64,000 nucleotides of DNA from CBDUEF01 sp018063485 (GTDB lineage Bacteria; Pseudomonadota; Alphaproteobacteria; Rhodobacterales; Rhodobacteraceae). The position numbers were made by a program, and so were the translations under genes. The DNA lies in assembly GCA_037045435.1 (NCBI GenBank), contig JBAOID010000031.1, positions 248,001 to 312,000 on the forward strand. The letters run 5' to 3'. Shown in pieces: positions 20,149-28,724 of this stretch; the stretch's first letter is position 1, and every line of letters begins with the position of its first letter. Below the pieces are notes generated by a model that made no database searches, was not told where the DNA came from, and saw only the letters and a list, made by a program, of their open reading frames with translations.

Positions 20149-20427
20149 ATGAAGATATTCGAAATTGATCAAGCATGGCCCAGATGGGTCTATGATAAAT
20201 TCAAGGTCACTTACTTTTTTCACAATTCTAAATCTGATGTTGATGTTTCCAAAATGGCCTACGTGTCACATAAGCTCTTTGCCGAGCGCCCTAAGGTGTT
20301 GTCATTACAGCCTTCAGATAAACATTCGGCGGTAGTCATTTCGGACGGGCAAAAGACAATTGTTGAAGCTTGGCCTCGATTAGCTTCAAGTAGCCCACTC
20401 AGGCCACCATTTTTTCACCGGAGTTGA
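20149..20427 (+). CDS. Small hypothetical protein in low-GC patch
   Basis: A 92-aa reading frame from ATG 20149 (MKIFEIDQAWPRWVYDKFKV). Composition is plausible for a soluble protein: the middle reads VLSLQPSDKHSAVVISDGQK with alternating hydrophobic residues. I do not recognise the family. Its base composition and codon use are clearly more AT-rich than neighbouring genes, suggesting acquisition. No good ribosome-binding site is visible, and the C-terminus (SSPLRPPFFHRS) looks less constrained. It could be a decayed fragment. Confidence 0.4.
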   Translation: MKIFEIDQAWPRWVYDKFKVTYFFHNSKSDVDVSKMAYVSHKLFAERPKVLSLQPSDKHSAVVISDGQKTIVEAWPRLASSSPLRPPFFHRS

Positions 20428-20459
20428 CCGTTTATGGAACACCCCAAATCCTTCCCCCA

Positions 20460-22067
20460 TCACCCCCGCAAATACCGCACCAGACTTTGCGTTGATCCAT
20501 CCTTGCCCGCCATATCCTCGCGCCCTTCAAGGATCGGTTGCAGCGCCAGTGCCAGTTCCTTGCCCAGTTCAACCCCCCATTGATCGAAGGAATTGATCCC
20601 CAAGACCACGCCTTCGACAAACACCCGATGCTCATACAGCGCGATGATCTGCCCCAAAACATGCGGCGTCAGTTTGGGGTAAACCAGCGTCGTCGAGGGG
20701 CGGTTGCCCGCGAAGACCCGGTGCCGGGCCTGGCGGTCCAGCTCCGCCCCGGTCAGACCTTTTTTCGCCATGATCGCTGTCGCCTCGGCCAAGGACCGGC
20801 CCCGCATCAAGGCTTCCGATTGTGCCAGACAGTTGGAAACCAACAGCAAATGCTGATGTGCCAGCGCAGGCTCATGCCCCTCGCGCGCCACCATGAATTC
20901 ACACGGCACCACCCGCGTGCCCTGATGGATCAGTTGATAAAACGCGTGCTGGCCATTGGTGCCGGGTTCCCCCCAGACCACCGGGCCCGATTGCACCGTC
21001 AGCGCCGATCCATCCATCGCCACCGATTTGCCGTTCGATTCCATCTCAAGCTGCTGCAAATAGGCCGGCAACCGACCAAGCCGCTGATCATAGGGCAACA
21101 CCGCGCGGGTGGCATAATCACAAATCTGGTTGTGCCATATCCCCACTGCCGCCAGCAGGACCGGCAGGTTATCGGCCAGCGGCGCCTCGATAAAATGCCG
21201 GTCCATCTCGCGCGCGCCGGCCAGGAACGCCTCAAAAATACCCGGCCCGATTGCCAGCATCAGCCCCATGCCGATCGGTCCCCAGAGCGAATAGCGCCCC
21301 CCGACCCAATCTTCAAAGCCAAACACCCGCTCGGGTGCAATCCCGAAAGCCGCCGTCTTTTCCGCCGCCGTTGACAGCGCCACAAATTGCGCCGCAGGAT
21401 CGGCCACGCTTTGCGCCATCCAATCGCGAGCGGTTTGCGCGTTGGTCATCGTCTCGATGGTGGTAAAGGTTTTCGAGGCAACGATCACCAGCGTCGTCGC
21501 CGGGTCAAGCCCGCGCAGCGTGTCATGAATATGCGCGCCGTCAACATTGGAAACATAATGCAGCCTTGGACCGTCGTGATAAGGCGCAAGCGCCAGCGTC
21601 GCCATCGCCGGGCCAAGATCAGAGCCGCCGATACCGATATTGATCACATCGGTGATCACCCCGCCCTGCCCCTTGAAACGCCCGAGCCGCAGGTCATTGG
21701 CAAAGGCCGCCATTCGGCCCAGCGTTTCTTGCACCAGTGGCACCACATTCACGCCGTCCACCTTGATCACAGCATCCCTGCCCGCCCGCAATGCGGTATG
21801 CAGCACGGCGCGGCCTTCGGTTTCATTGATCTTGTCGCCGCGAAACATCGCCGCGCGCTTGTCGGCCAGCCCCGAATTTTCAACCAGTTCAAGCAGCAAG
21901 CGCTTGGCAATCGCATCAATGCTGGTCTTGGAATAATCGAGCCGCATATCCCTCAGCACGGCGGTAAATTCCTCCGCCCGCGCAACATCGTCAAACAGCC
22001 CAAGGATAAGGCGCCCCGCCACCTTGGCGTGATGGTCGCGCAGCGCCTGCCATTTATCGCCCATCAT
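20460..22067 (-). CDS. pgi: Glucose-6-phosphate isomerase
   Basis: Interconverts glucose-6-phosphate and fructose-6-phosphate. The 535-aa protein has the signatures [12 protein letters not shown] and [17 protein letters not shown], the sugar-phosphate-binding SKTFTT and the Glu/Lys/His active-site set. MMGDKW gives two adjacent starts. It follows pgl immediately (the pgl stop is adjacent to the ATG). With zwf and pgl it sets the branch from hexose phosphates into the oxidative pentose-phosphate and Entner-Doudoroff routes. Confidence 0.96.
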   Translation of the reverse strand: MMGDKWQALRDHHAKVAGRLILGLFDDVARAEEFTAVLRDMRLDYSKTSIDAIAKRLLLELVENSGLADKRAAMFRGDKINETEGRAVLHTALRAGRDAVIKVDGVNVVPLVQETLGRMAAFANDLRLGRFKGQGGVITDVINIGIGGSDLGPAMATLALAPYHDGPRLHYVSNVDGAHIHDTLRGLDPATTLVIVASKTFTTIETMTNAQTARDWMAQSVADPAAQFVALSTAAEKTAAFGIAPERVFGFEDWVGGRYSLWGPIGMGLMLAIGPGIFEAFLAGAREMDRHFIEAPLADNLPVLLAAVGIWHNQICDYATRAVLPYDQRLGRLPAYLQQLEMESNGKSVAMDGSALTVQSGPVVWGEPGTNGQHAFYQLIHQGTRVVPCEFMVAREGHEPALAHQHLLLVSNCLAQSEALMRGRSLAEATAIMAKKGLTGAELDRQARHRVFAGNRPSTTLVYPKLTPHVLGQIIALYEHRVFVEGVVLGINSFDQWGVELGKELALALQPILEGREDMAGKDGSTQSLVRYLRG

Positions 22068-22739
22068 TCATTCCGCCCAATGCACGGTTGCTTCACCAAG
22101 AATGGCCTTCACCGGAGCCTCAAGGACATCAAGCCCCATCGCGCGCTCAAGCGCCGCCCGTTTGGCGGCCCCCGTGATCAACAGATGAATATGGGTGGCC
22201 CCCGCCAAAACCTGCGCCGTCAGGGTCATGCGCGGCTCACCCGCAGCTTCGGCCCGCATCGGCATCAGGATCGGCGCATCGGGCGCAAGCGCTGCCGCAA
22301 GCCGGTCACCGCCCGCAAACAGGCTGGCGGTGTGCATATCCTCGCCCATCCCCAGCAGCAGAACCGAAATCGGCAGATGCGGCGCAATTTGTGCAGACAA
22401 TTGCTCGACGGCCTCTTCCGGCACGTCGGTCGGCGCATAAAGCGGCAACAGAGTGGCCGCCGCCGCCTTGTCTCGCAGCAGCCGCGCCCGCAGCACGCGG
22501 GTGTTGGACCGATCCGACTCTTCGGGCACCCAGCGCTCATCGTTCAACACAATTGCAACCTTGGACCAATCCAGAGAGATCCCGCTCAGCAAATCAAACA
22601 CCGGCCCCGGAGTGCTTCCGCCCGGAACCGACAGAAGTGCGCGGCCGTTCCAGTTCAAGGTCTCTTGCAACTGGCTGGTGATCGACCCCACCAGCCCCAA
22701 CACCAAGGCTTCCCGGTCGGGGTATTCGTTGAAGATCAT
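22068..22739 (-). CDS. pgl: 6-phosphogluconolactonase
   Basis: Hydrolyses 6-phosphogluconolactone to 6-phosphogluconate, the step after Zwf. The 223-aa protein is of DevB/SOL type with the motifs SVPGGSTPGPVFDLL, LNDERWVPEESDRSN and LLLGMGEDMHTASLF (GxGxDGHTASLFPG-like, with D-M in place of D-G). The start overlaps the zwf stop by 4 bases (ATGA), so the two are translationally coupled. Its stop touches pgi. Confidence 0.94.
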   Translation of the reverse strand: MIFNEYPDREALVLGLVGSITSQLQETLNWNGRALLSVPGGSTPGPVFDLLSGISLDWSKVAIVLNDERWVPEESDRSNTRVLRARLLRDKAAAATLLPLYAPTDVPEEAVEQLSAQIAPHLPISVLLLGMGEDMHTASLFAGGDRLAAALAPDAPILMPMRAEAAGEPRMTLTAQVLAGATHIHLLITGAAKRAALERAMGLDVLEAPVKAILGEATVHWAE

Positions 22740-24187
22740 TCCTTTATCTCCCGCCAGCGTCGCCCGTCGCGGTGCATCAGTCGCAAGGCATCCTCTGGCC
22801 CCGATGATCCCGCATCATACCCTTGCGGCGCCTCGCCCCGCTCTTCCCAACCCTTGATAATCGGATCGGTCCAGGCCCAGGCCGCCTCTACCTCGTCACC
22901 GCGCATGAACAGGGTTTGGTTGCCCCGGATTACATCCATGATCAGCCGCTCATAAGCATCTGGAATATCCTCGGCCGCTTCACCCAAGGCTTCGGCAAAA
23001 GACATATCCAGCGGCACCTGGATCAAACGCATCCCGCCCGGCCCCGGTTCCTTGATCATCACCTTCAGGTTCATCCCCTCATTCGGTTGCAACCTGATCA
23101 CCAGAACATTTTCACGCCAGCCCTTGGCATCATCGAAAATCGAATGCGGCGGCTCTTTGAACGTGATGGCAATCTCACTGGCGCGCGCGCGCAATCTTTT
23201 GCCCGTGCGCAGATAGAACGGCGTTCCCTGCCAGCGCCAATTGGAAATATTCACCTTGAGCGCGATATAGCTTTCGGTGCTGCTTTCCGGGTTTTCGCAA
23301 TCGGCCAGATAGCCGTCCTCCCGGCCCGCCAGATATTGCCCGCGCACTATGTCATCGGGTTTCACCGGATTAAGCGCCCGGATCACCTTCAACTTTTCAT
23401 CGCGCACGGCGTCCGGATCAAAGTGATAGGGCGGCTCCATCGCGATCAGGCACAGCAATTGCATCATGTGGTTCTGCACCATGTCGCGCATCGCGCCCGC
23501 TTTGTCATAATAGGCCCCGCGCCCGTTCACCCCCACGGTTTCGGCCACGGTGATCTGCACATGATCAACATATTCCGATTTCCAAAGCGGCTCGAACAGG
23601 ATGTTGGCAAAGCGCACCGCCATCAGGTTTTGCACCGTTTCTTTACCCAAGTAATGATCAATCCGGTAAATCTGCGCCTCGGTGAAATGCCGCGCCAGCA
23701 CCGCGTTCAACTCCCTGGCCGAAGCCAGATCGCGGCCAAATGGTTTTTCCACCACGATCCGGCTCCAGGCATCGGTGATGCCATGCGCCGTCAGACGTTT
23801 GGCCAGATCGCCAAACAGTGACGGGGCCACCGAAAAATAAAACGCCTGCACGACATTTTCGCGTTTTATCGCCTTGAGGTGCGACCAGCCATTTTCACCT
23901 TTGGCATCAATCGCCACGTAAGAAACCCGTGTCAAGAACGCGGCGATCACGGCGGCGTCCTGCCGGTCTTTCGGCACAAATTCCGCAATGGATTGAGCGA
24001 CTTGCTCCTGAAACTGATCATCTGTCAACTCAGTGCGCGCAGCGCCGATGATCCGGCTGTCCTCGGGCATCTGACCACCCAGAAACCGGCGATACAGGCC
24101 GGGCAGGATCTTGCGCCGCGCCAGATCACCGGTGCCGCCAAAGATCACCAGATCAAACGTATCAACTGGGATGACTCGCGAAACCAT
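22736..24187 (-). CDS. zwf: Glucose-6-phosphate 1-dehydrogenase
   Basis: Oxidises glucose-6-phosphate to the lactone with NADP+ or NAD+. The 483-aa protein has the N-terminal nucleotide motif FGGTGDLARRK (about residues 16-26) and the substrate-binding RIDHYLGKETVQN. It starts at ATG 24187 and is first in zwf-pgl-pgi. A perfect palindrome lies 28-39 bases upstream of the start codon and is a candidate operator for a LacI-type repressor. No frame anomalies. Confidence 0.96.
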   Translation of the reverse strand: MVSRVIPVDTFDLVIFGGTGDLARRKILPGLYRRFLGGQMPEDSRIIGAARTELTDDQFQEQVAQSIAEFVPKDRQDAAVIAAFLTRVSYVAIDAKGENGWSHLKAIKRENVVQAFYFSVAPSLFGDLAKRLTAHGITDAWSRIVVEKPFGRDLASARELNAVLARHFTEAQIYRIDHYLGKETVQNLMAVRFANILFEPLWKSEYVDHVQITVAETVGVNGRGAYYDKAGAMRDMVQNHMMQLLCLIAMEPPYHFDPDAVRDEKLKVIRALNPVKPDDIVRGQYLAGREDGYLADCENPESSTESYIALKVNISNWRWQGTPFYLRTGKRLRARASEIAITFKEPPHSIFDDAKGWRENVLVIRLQPNEGMNLKVMIKEPGPGGMRLIQVPLDMSFAEALGEAAEDIPDAYERLIMDVIRGNQTLFMRGDEVEAAWAWTDPIIKGWEERGEAPQGYDAGSSGPEDALRLMHRDGRRWREIKE

Positions 24188-24214
24188 ATTTTCCTCGTTG
24201 AATTCTGGGGTGCC

Positions 24215-24226
24215 GTTAGCGCTAAC
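24215..24226. promoter_or_regulatory. Perfect palindromic operator candidate upstream of zwf
   Basis: GTTAGCGCTAAC is a perfect 12-base palindrome centred about 33 bases before the zwf start. The TTAGCGCTAA core is the type of site bound by LacI-family sugar regulators in alphaproteobacteria. No regulator gene is in the window; the assignment is inference. Confidence 0.55.
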
Positions 24227-24466
24227 TCGGTGTTTCTAAGCGCGTGGCCAGCCCGAGTCTAGCACTGCTTTCCACTCAGGGAAAACCCAAAGCGCCGCCA
24301 ACCCTGGTTGATGGCCAATGATCGCTCGGGTTGCAAGCCCGGATCGGCGGCCATCCGCTGCACTCAACAAACCGGCAAACACATATTGCTGCTGATGACG
24401 CTCCTGTAACCGGATTTTTCACGGCAGGCAGGCCACCAGTTCGCTTGCGGTTGCATCTGAAAAGCC
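24227..24466. other. Intergenic leader of zwf
   Basis: About 240 bases without a convincing gene between the zwf operator candidate and the terminator downstream of tRNA-Asp. It must contain the zwf promoter (minus strand); I could not fix -35/-10 boxes with confidence. Confidence 0.4.
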
Positions 24467-24498
24467 AAAAGGCCCCTGCGTTTCAGCAGGGGCCTTTG
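24467..24498 (-). terminator. Intrinsic terminator downstream of tRNA-Asp
   Basis: The 12-base arms AAAGGCCCCTGC and GCAGGGGCCTTT flank a 6-base loop. On the minus strand the hairpin runs into TTTT, 7 bases after the tRNA 3' end. Confidence 0.8.
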
Positions 24499-24504
24499 AG
24501 GTGA

Positions 24505-24581
24505 TGGCGCGGCGGACGGGGCTCGAACCCGCGACCCCCGGCGTGACAGGCCGGTACTCTAACCAACTGAGCTACCACCGC
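24505..24581 (-). tRNA. tRNA-Asp (GTC)
   Basis: A 77-base cloverleaf on the minus strand. The acceptor is GCGGTGG paired with CCGCCGC (one G-U), then discriminator G and an encoded CCA. The anticodon loop reads CTGTCAC and the T-loop TTCGAGC. The anticodon GTC assigns Asp. Confidence 0.95.
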
Positions 24582-24640
24582 ACATCGCTTCCCGGACCTA
24601 TCCGGGCATGTGGGGGTATTACGCAAGGGGGTGCGCGGCG

Positions 24641-25125
24641 TCAAGCGGCTGCGGTGAAATAAACCGCGCAAAACGGGGCGTTGTGGAAGGCGGCGGCGGT
24701 GTCTTGGTGATCCTTGGGCAGAGCAAGCCAGGTTTGCAGGCCAAATAGCGACAGCGGGCTTTTGCGCGCCTTGTCATCGGTACATTCGGAATCGGCAATT
24801 CCCAGCCCTGCCGTCATCAGATTGACCCCTCCCGGAGTGATGCTGCCATCCGTGCCAAGAGAATCGCGATGGTGCATCCTGCTTTTTTGCAGATAGGTGA
24901 CGGTGGAAAGCCCGATATGGGGGTGTGGGCGCACATCAATCCCCTGCCCCGTCAGATACTCTGGCGGACCCATCTGATCAAGAAAAGGAACCTGCCAACC
25001 ATCTGACATTGCTTGAAGGGCAAAGCGCGCCGCGCCTCGAACCCACTTAGATCACGGGCACTCGTCACGATAGGGGTTGCAATCACTTCGACCTGATCGC
25101 CGATGGGAATTGAAGGATCGGGCAT
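24641..25125 (-). pseudogene. Pirin family protein, frameshifted and C-terminally truncated
   Basis: Pirins are bicupin proteins, some with quercetinase activity. The N-terminal piece (ATG 25125, MPDPSIPIGDQVEVI) reads ARRALPFKQCQMVGRFLF and then leaves frame near 24980. The next piece resumes with DQMGPPEYLTGQGIDVRPHP and the metal-binding PHPHIGLSTVTYL and HRDSLG segments. One missing base at the junction restores FFDQMGP. Independently of that, the frame stops at 24641 after about 160 residues, while pirins are near 280-300 aa, so the second cupin is absent. It is squeezed between tRNA-Asp and tRNA-Val, suggesting deletion. Probably non-functional. Confidence 0.8.
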
Positions 25126-25229
25126 TGGGTTCCATCTTGTATCGGCCTCCTCTTTTTGCCCGCAAGATGGCGCAAAGAGGCTGCTCAATGCGCTTTGCAC
25201 CGATGCACAGGGCTTGCGCGAAAGGGAAA

Positions 25230-25305
25230 TGGTGGGTCGTGACGGGCTCGAACCGCCGACATTCTCGGTGTAAACGAGACGCTCTACCAACTGAGCTAAC
25301 AACCC
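25230..25305 (-). tRNA. tRNA-Val (TAC)
   Basis: A 76-base cloverleaf on the minus strand. The acceptor GGGTTGT pairs with ACGACCC, followed by A and an encoded CCA. The anticodon stem TCTCG/CGAGA encloses the loop TTTACAC, giving anticodon TAC. Confidence 0.95.
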
Positions 25306-25473
25306 GGTGGCAGCGAGATAGCGTTGCTACGCTAGCAAAGCAAGCCCCTTTTTGCCGGGTCTGTTGTTTGCAATTAACATGCAATTCGACACATTTGCCC
25401 CAATTGTCGCCCAAATCATACCAACATCTTTTGCCTTTATGGCTGGGTTATTTTTCTGAAACTGGAGCGACAC

Positions 25474-27669
25474 ATGACTGTTCTGCGGACCGCCTCAACC
25501 CGCCCTGTCGCTCCGGCGCTGATTGCGGCGCTGTTCACGGCGACGATCTTTCTTTCGGCGTCATTGTTGTTCTTTGTGCAACCGCTTTTCACCCGCATTG
25601 CATTGCCAGCCATTGGCGGCGCGCCGGCGGTCTGGACAACAGCCATGCTGTTCTTTCAAACCGTCTTGATTGCGGGATATCTCTATTCGCACCTGTTGAC
25701 GCGCTACGCCAGCGTTCAGGTACAGATTGGCGTTCACCTGACGCTGTGGGCGCTGGCCCTGATCTTCCTGCCCCTCTCGTTGCCCGGCGGCTGGCTTTAC
25801 GATGCGCAGAAATCTGCCGTGATGCAAACTCTGACACTCTATACCTTTGGGGTTGGCCTGCCCTTTGCCGTCTTGTCGGCAAATTCACCGCTGATCCAAT
25901 CCTGGTATGCCAAAAGCGATGGCCCATCGGCCAATGACCCATATTTCCTATACGGTGCCAGCAATCTTGGCTCCCTGATCGCGCTGCTGGCCTTTCCTTT
26001 GGTGGCAGAGCCGTTGTTTGGGGCAAGGGCGATCGGTCAGGGATGGGCCTGGGGATTTGTGGCCCTGGGCGGGTTTTTGTTGGTGAGCGGGCTGCAGGTG
26101 CGCCGGAGCACAACCAGCGCAACCGCCCAAAGCAAAACCCAAGCCACCCCCGATATGCGCGTGATTGCAAAATGGCTGTTGCTGGCGTTCATTCCCTCGT
26201 CCTTGATGTTGGGTGTCACAACCAAGATCGGCACCGATCTTGGCTCGTTCCCGCTGCTCTGGGTAGGCCCACTGGCGCTTTATCTGCTGACCTTTGTTAT
26301 CACCTTCACCAACAAACCCTTGATCGGGCGGGGACCGCTGAAAAAGGCTTTCATGGCGTCACTGGTGCTGATGGTGGCACTCGCCTCGGGGCTTTGGGCA
26401 GAGTCGCTGACCTGGACCATGAGCGGGCTATTGATCCTTTGCTGCTTTGTCGTAACCCTGATGGCCCATCAAAAACTGTATGATGCGCGCCCATCGCAGG
26501 GCCATCTGACGTTGTTCTATGTGATCATGTCGGTGGGCGGGGCGATCGGTGGCTTGTTCAACTCGATCTTTGCACCACTTTTGCTGAATGATTTCTATGA
26601 ATTGCGCATCACTGTCGCGGTAGCCGCCCTGCTCTTGTTGGCCAGTGGCAGCAAACTGCGGCCCAAAGATGCGGCCTTTGGCATCGTGACCGGCCTGATT
26701 GCATTGCTACCCTTGTCATTGGGGCAGACAATCCTGAAAGGGAGCGGTCACTCCATCATTGCGGTAGCGGTGATTGTTGCATTGCTGAGCGGACTCTGGA
26801 TCAGCCGCAACCGGGGCTACGCTGTTGTCACGGCAGTGATGACAACGATGATCGGAGCCGGTTTTGCAAGCTATGAACCTTCGATCTTTCGGGACCGCAG
26901 CTTTTTTGGCCCACACCGCGTGGTGGATCGCGACAGTCTACGGCTTTATGCCAATGGAACCACGTTTCATGGGGCTGAACGTATCAAGGATTTGGCCGCC
27001 GAGCGCCCATCGCCAATGGCCTATTATCATGAAGGTGCGCCAATGGGTCAGATCCTGTCTTCTGTGCGCGGCCAGGCGGCCAGGACAGTCGGCATCGTTG
27101 GATTGGGGGTCGGCGCCCTCGCCTGCTATAAAAACGCCAATCAGGACTGGCACTTCTACGAGATAGACCAGAAGGTCGATGAGATTGCCCGCAATCCGAA
27201 CCTCTTCACCTTCATGTCGAACTGCGCGGGCAATTCACCCACCCATCTTGGCGATGCGCGCATCGTGCTTGATCAGCAAAAAGACCTGCGGTTTGATATC
27301 CTGGTGATAGACGCTTACAGTTCCGACACCGTGCCGATCCACCTCTCGACGGTTGAAGCATTGCAGCTTTATCGTGACCGGCTGAACCCCGATGGGATTA
27401 TCGTTTTTCATATTTCGAACCGCTATTATGAAATTGAAAAGGTGCTGTCGCGCAGCGCCGAGGCGTTGGGAATGAAGGGGTTGTTGCAAAACCAGACCGA
27501 CACGACGGGCCTTGAAAACGGCCTGTTCCCATCCAAGGTGATGGTGATTGGTGCTGATGATGCGGCCTTGGGTGATCTGACACAGGATCCGCGATGGGTG
27601 CCGGTTCCGTCGGACGGAGGCCGCCTCTGGACCGATGACTATGCCAACCTGTTGTCGATCCTGAAATGA
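25474..27669 (+). CDS. Spermidine synthase-like integral membrane protein (fused MFS/spermidine-synthase type)
   Basis: A 731-aa protein with two parts. Residues about 15-465 form a polytopic membrane domain with some 11-13 hydrophobic helices (FFVQPLFTRIALPAIGGAPAVW near the start). Residues about 470-731 form a Rossmann methyltransferase-like fold related to spermidine synthase. That domain has the nucleotide loop VGIVGLGVGALACY, the acidic turn FYEIDQKV, DARIVLDQQ and LVIDAYSSDTVPIHL. Polyamine activity has not generally been shown for these fusions, so the substrate is unknown. The start MTVLRTAS has a GGAG box (CTGGAGCG) upstream. It is monocistronic, ending in a strong terminator. Confidence 0.88.
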   Translation: MTVLRTASTRPVAPALIAALFTATIFLSASLLFFVQPLFTRIALPAIGGAPAVWTTAMLFFQTVLIAGYLYSHLLTRYASVQVQIGVHLTLWALALIFLPLSLPGGWLYDAQKSAVMQTLTLYTFGVGLPFAVLSANSPLIQSWYAKSDGPSANDPYFLYGASNLGSLIALLAFPLVAEPLFGARAIGQGWAWGFVALGGFLLVSGLQVRRSTTSATAQSKTQATPDMRVIAKWLLLAFIPSSLMLGVTTKIGTDLGSFPLLWVGPLALYLLTFVITFTNKPLIGRGPLKKAFMASLVLMVALASGLWAESLTWTMSGLLILCCFVVTLMAHQKLYDARPSQGHLTLFYVIMSVGGAIGGLFNSIFAPLLLNDFYELRITVAVAALLLLASGSKLRPKDAAFGIVTGLIALLPLSLGQTILKGSGHSIIAVAVIVALLSGLWISRNRGYAVVTAVMTTMIGAGFASYEPSIFRDRSFFGPHRVVDRDSLRLYANGTTFHGAERIKDLAAERPSPMAYYHEGAPMGQILSSVRGQAARTVGIVGLGVGALACYKNANQDWHFYEIDQKVDEIARNPNLFTFMSNCAGNSPTHLGDARIVLDQQKDLRFDILVIDAYSSDTVPIHLSTVEALQLYRDRLNPDGIIVFHISNRYYEIEKVLSRSAEALGMKGLLQNQTDTTGLENGLFPSKVMVIGADDAALGDLTQDPRWVPVPSDGGRLWTDDYANLLSILK

Positions 27670-27694
27670 CATCGGATCGTAACCCGTTGAATTC

Positions 27695-27724
27695 AAAAGG
27701 CCCTGGAATTATCCAGGGCCTTTT
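27695..27724 (+). terminator. Intrinsic terminator after the spermidine-synthase-like gene
   Basis: The arms AAAAGGCCCTGGA and TCCAGGGCCTTTT form a near-perfect hairpin with a short AT loop and a T tract 25 bases after the stop. On the opposite strand it follows tRNA-Val(CAC), so it may serve both. Confidence 0.85.
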
Positions 27725-27726
27725 GA

Positions 27727-27801
27727 TGGTGGGCGATAACGGATTTGAACCGCTGACATCTTCGATGTGAACGAAGCGCTCTACCGCTGAGCTAATCGCC
27801 C
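27727..27801 (-). tRNA. tRNA-Val (CAC)
   Basis: A 75-base cloverleaf on the minus strand. The acceptor GGGCGAT pairs with ATCGCCC, then A and an encoded CCA. The anticodon stem CTTCG/CGAAG encloses the loop TTCACAT, so the anticodon is CAC. Confidence 0.93.
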
Positions 27802-27814
27802 AATGGCGCGGTGT

Positions 27815-28251
27815 CTAGCTGTCTTCACCGTCCTGTGCAAGCGAGTCTTTGTCATCCGCGACTTCGGTGGATGAAGCGGGGTTCGATCGCCGCAGTTTCA
27901 GCGTCATAGGAACGCCGGTTGCCACATCTCCCTGCCGCACGATGCGCACCTTGCCAAGCGAGGGCAGCATCATATTTTCATTGTTGTCCAATGCCTTGGC
28001 CATTTCAGCAAGTGCTGTCTCGATGATTTCCTTGATGTCTTTCTTCTTGTGATCGTGGGCTTCCGAAACCCGGTTCACCAGATCACGCAACCGCAGAACC
28101 GGGTTTTTCCCGATCTCGGAAGCATCAATTCGGACCGCTCATCGGCGGGTTTGACCGAAGCCAGAGCGGGTTTTCCACTCCCGGCAGCTTTATGCGCAGC
28201 AGGGTTTGTCGACTTGGCAGTGGGCGTCTTTTTTGCAGGAGCAGTGGCCAT
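27815..28251 (-). pseudogene. HU-family-like DNA-binding protein with Ala/Lys/Pro tail, frameshifted
   Basis: A HU/IHF-fold nucleoid protein of the elongated alphaproteobacterial type. From ATG 28251 the frame encodes a basic low-complexity N-tail (MATAPAKKTPTAKSTNPAAH). It leaves frame near 28123-28130, and the second frame supplies the HU body: LRDLVNRVSEAHDHKKKDIK, ETALAEMAKALDN, MLPSLGKVRIVRQG and TLKLRRSNP. Joining needs a shift of minus one modulo three. The joined protein would be about 145 aa. The body alone (from 28090) would lack the first helix start. A sequence error is likely, but loss of the tail in vivo is possible. Confidence 0.72.
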
Positions 28252-28344
28252 CGCATATGCCTTCTTGGTTGATCTGCGGCAAATTAACCATCAGTTGCCA
28301 ATAAATCTACAACAACACTGCTATTGTGCCAAGAATTGAAACAA

Positions 28345-28614
28345 TTAGGGCATTTTTGCTTGAAGTGGCCGCCCTATAGGGAACAAGGCGTCTCGCCACC
28401 AAAAGCGTTTCCCGTGGCCAGCCGGATGATCAGTTGACAGCTTGAAGCTCCACGGCAGCGGATCATCAAGGCGGCTTTGCGGGTGGCCGTCGGCCGCCAT
28501 ACTGGCAAAGGCTTTGCGTCGGCCGATCTTGCAGTTTGCAATCCACAACCCGATGCGGCCCCAGGCGTTGCCACCCTCATCACGGCAAGTCAGGTAGGTT
28601 TGTACACCTTCCAA
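28345..28614 (-). pseudogene. Degenerate C-terminus of an IS66-family TnpC transposase
   Basis: The minus-strand frame of 89 codons contains, in order, DEGGNAWGRIGLWIANCK and DGHPQSRLDDPLPWSFK. These correspond to the closing part of IS66 transposases (usually DEGGxNWAxIASLIxTCK ... VNGHPxSRLDELLPWAF). Between them the expected segment DPxxYLTDVLTR is unrecognisable, so the copy has decayed. Nothing upstream (towards lon) looks like the rest of tnpC. Family assignment is by motif memory only and needs a profile search. It lies between the HU-like gene and the lon terminator. Confidence 0.5.
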
Positions 28615-28679
28615 ACGCTTATGAGTTTATACCAGCTTTTCGCAAAGACGGGATTTGGCGGCGGTCCCCTGTCATTGAG

Positions 28680-28713
28680 AAAGCAGAAGGCGCTCATGGC
28701 GCCTTCTGCTTTC
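28680..28713 (-). terminator. Intrinsic terminator of lon
   Basis: The 13-base arms AAGCAGAAGGCGC and GCGCCTTCTGCTT flank a 5-base loop 12 bases after the lon stop. T residues follow on the minus strand. Confidence 0.85.
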
Positions 28714-28724
28714 GTTCATGCGCC

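Noticed and set aside
21387..22955. 522-codon open frame opposite pgi-pgl
   Set aside because: Shadow of the minus-strand operon; the protein is Arg/His/Pro-rich and crosses a gene boundary.
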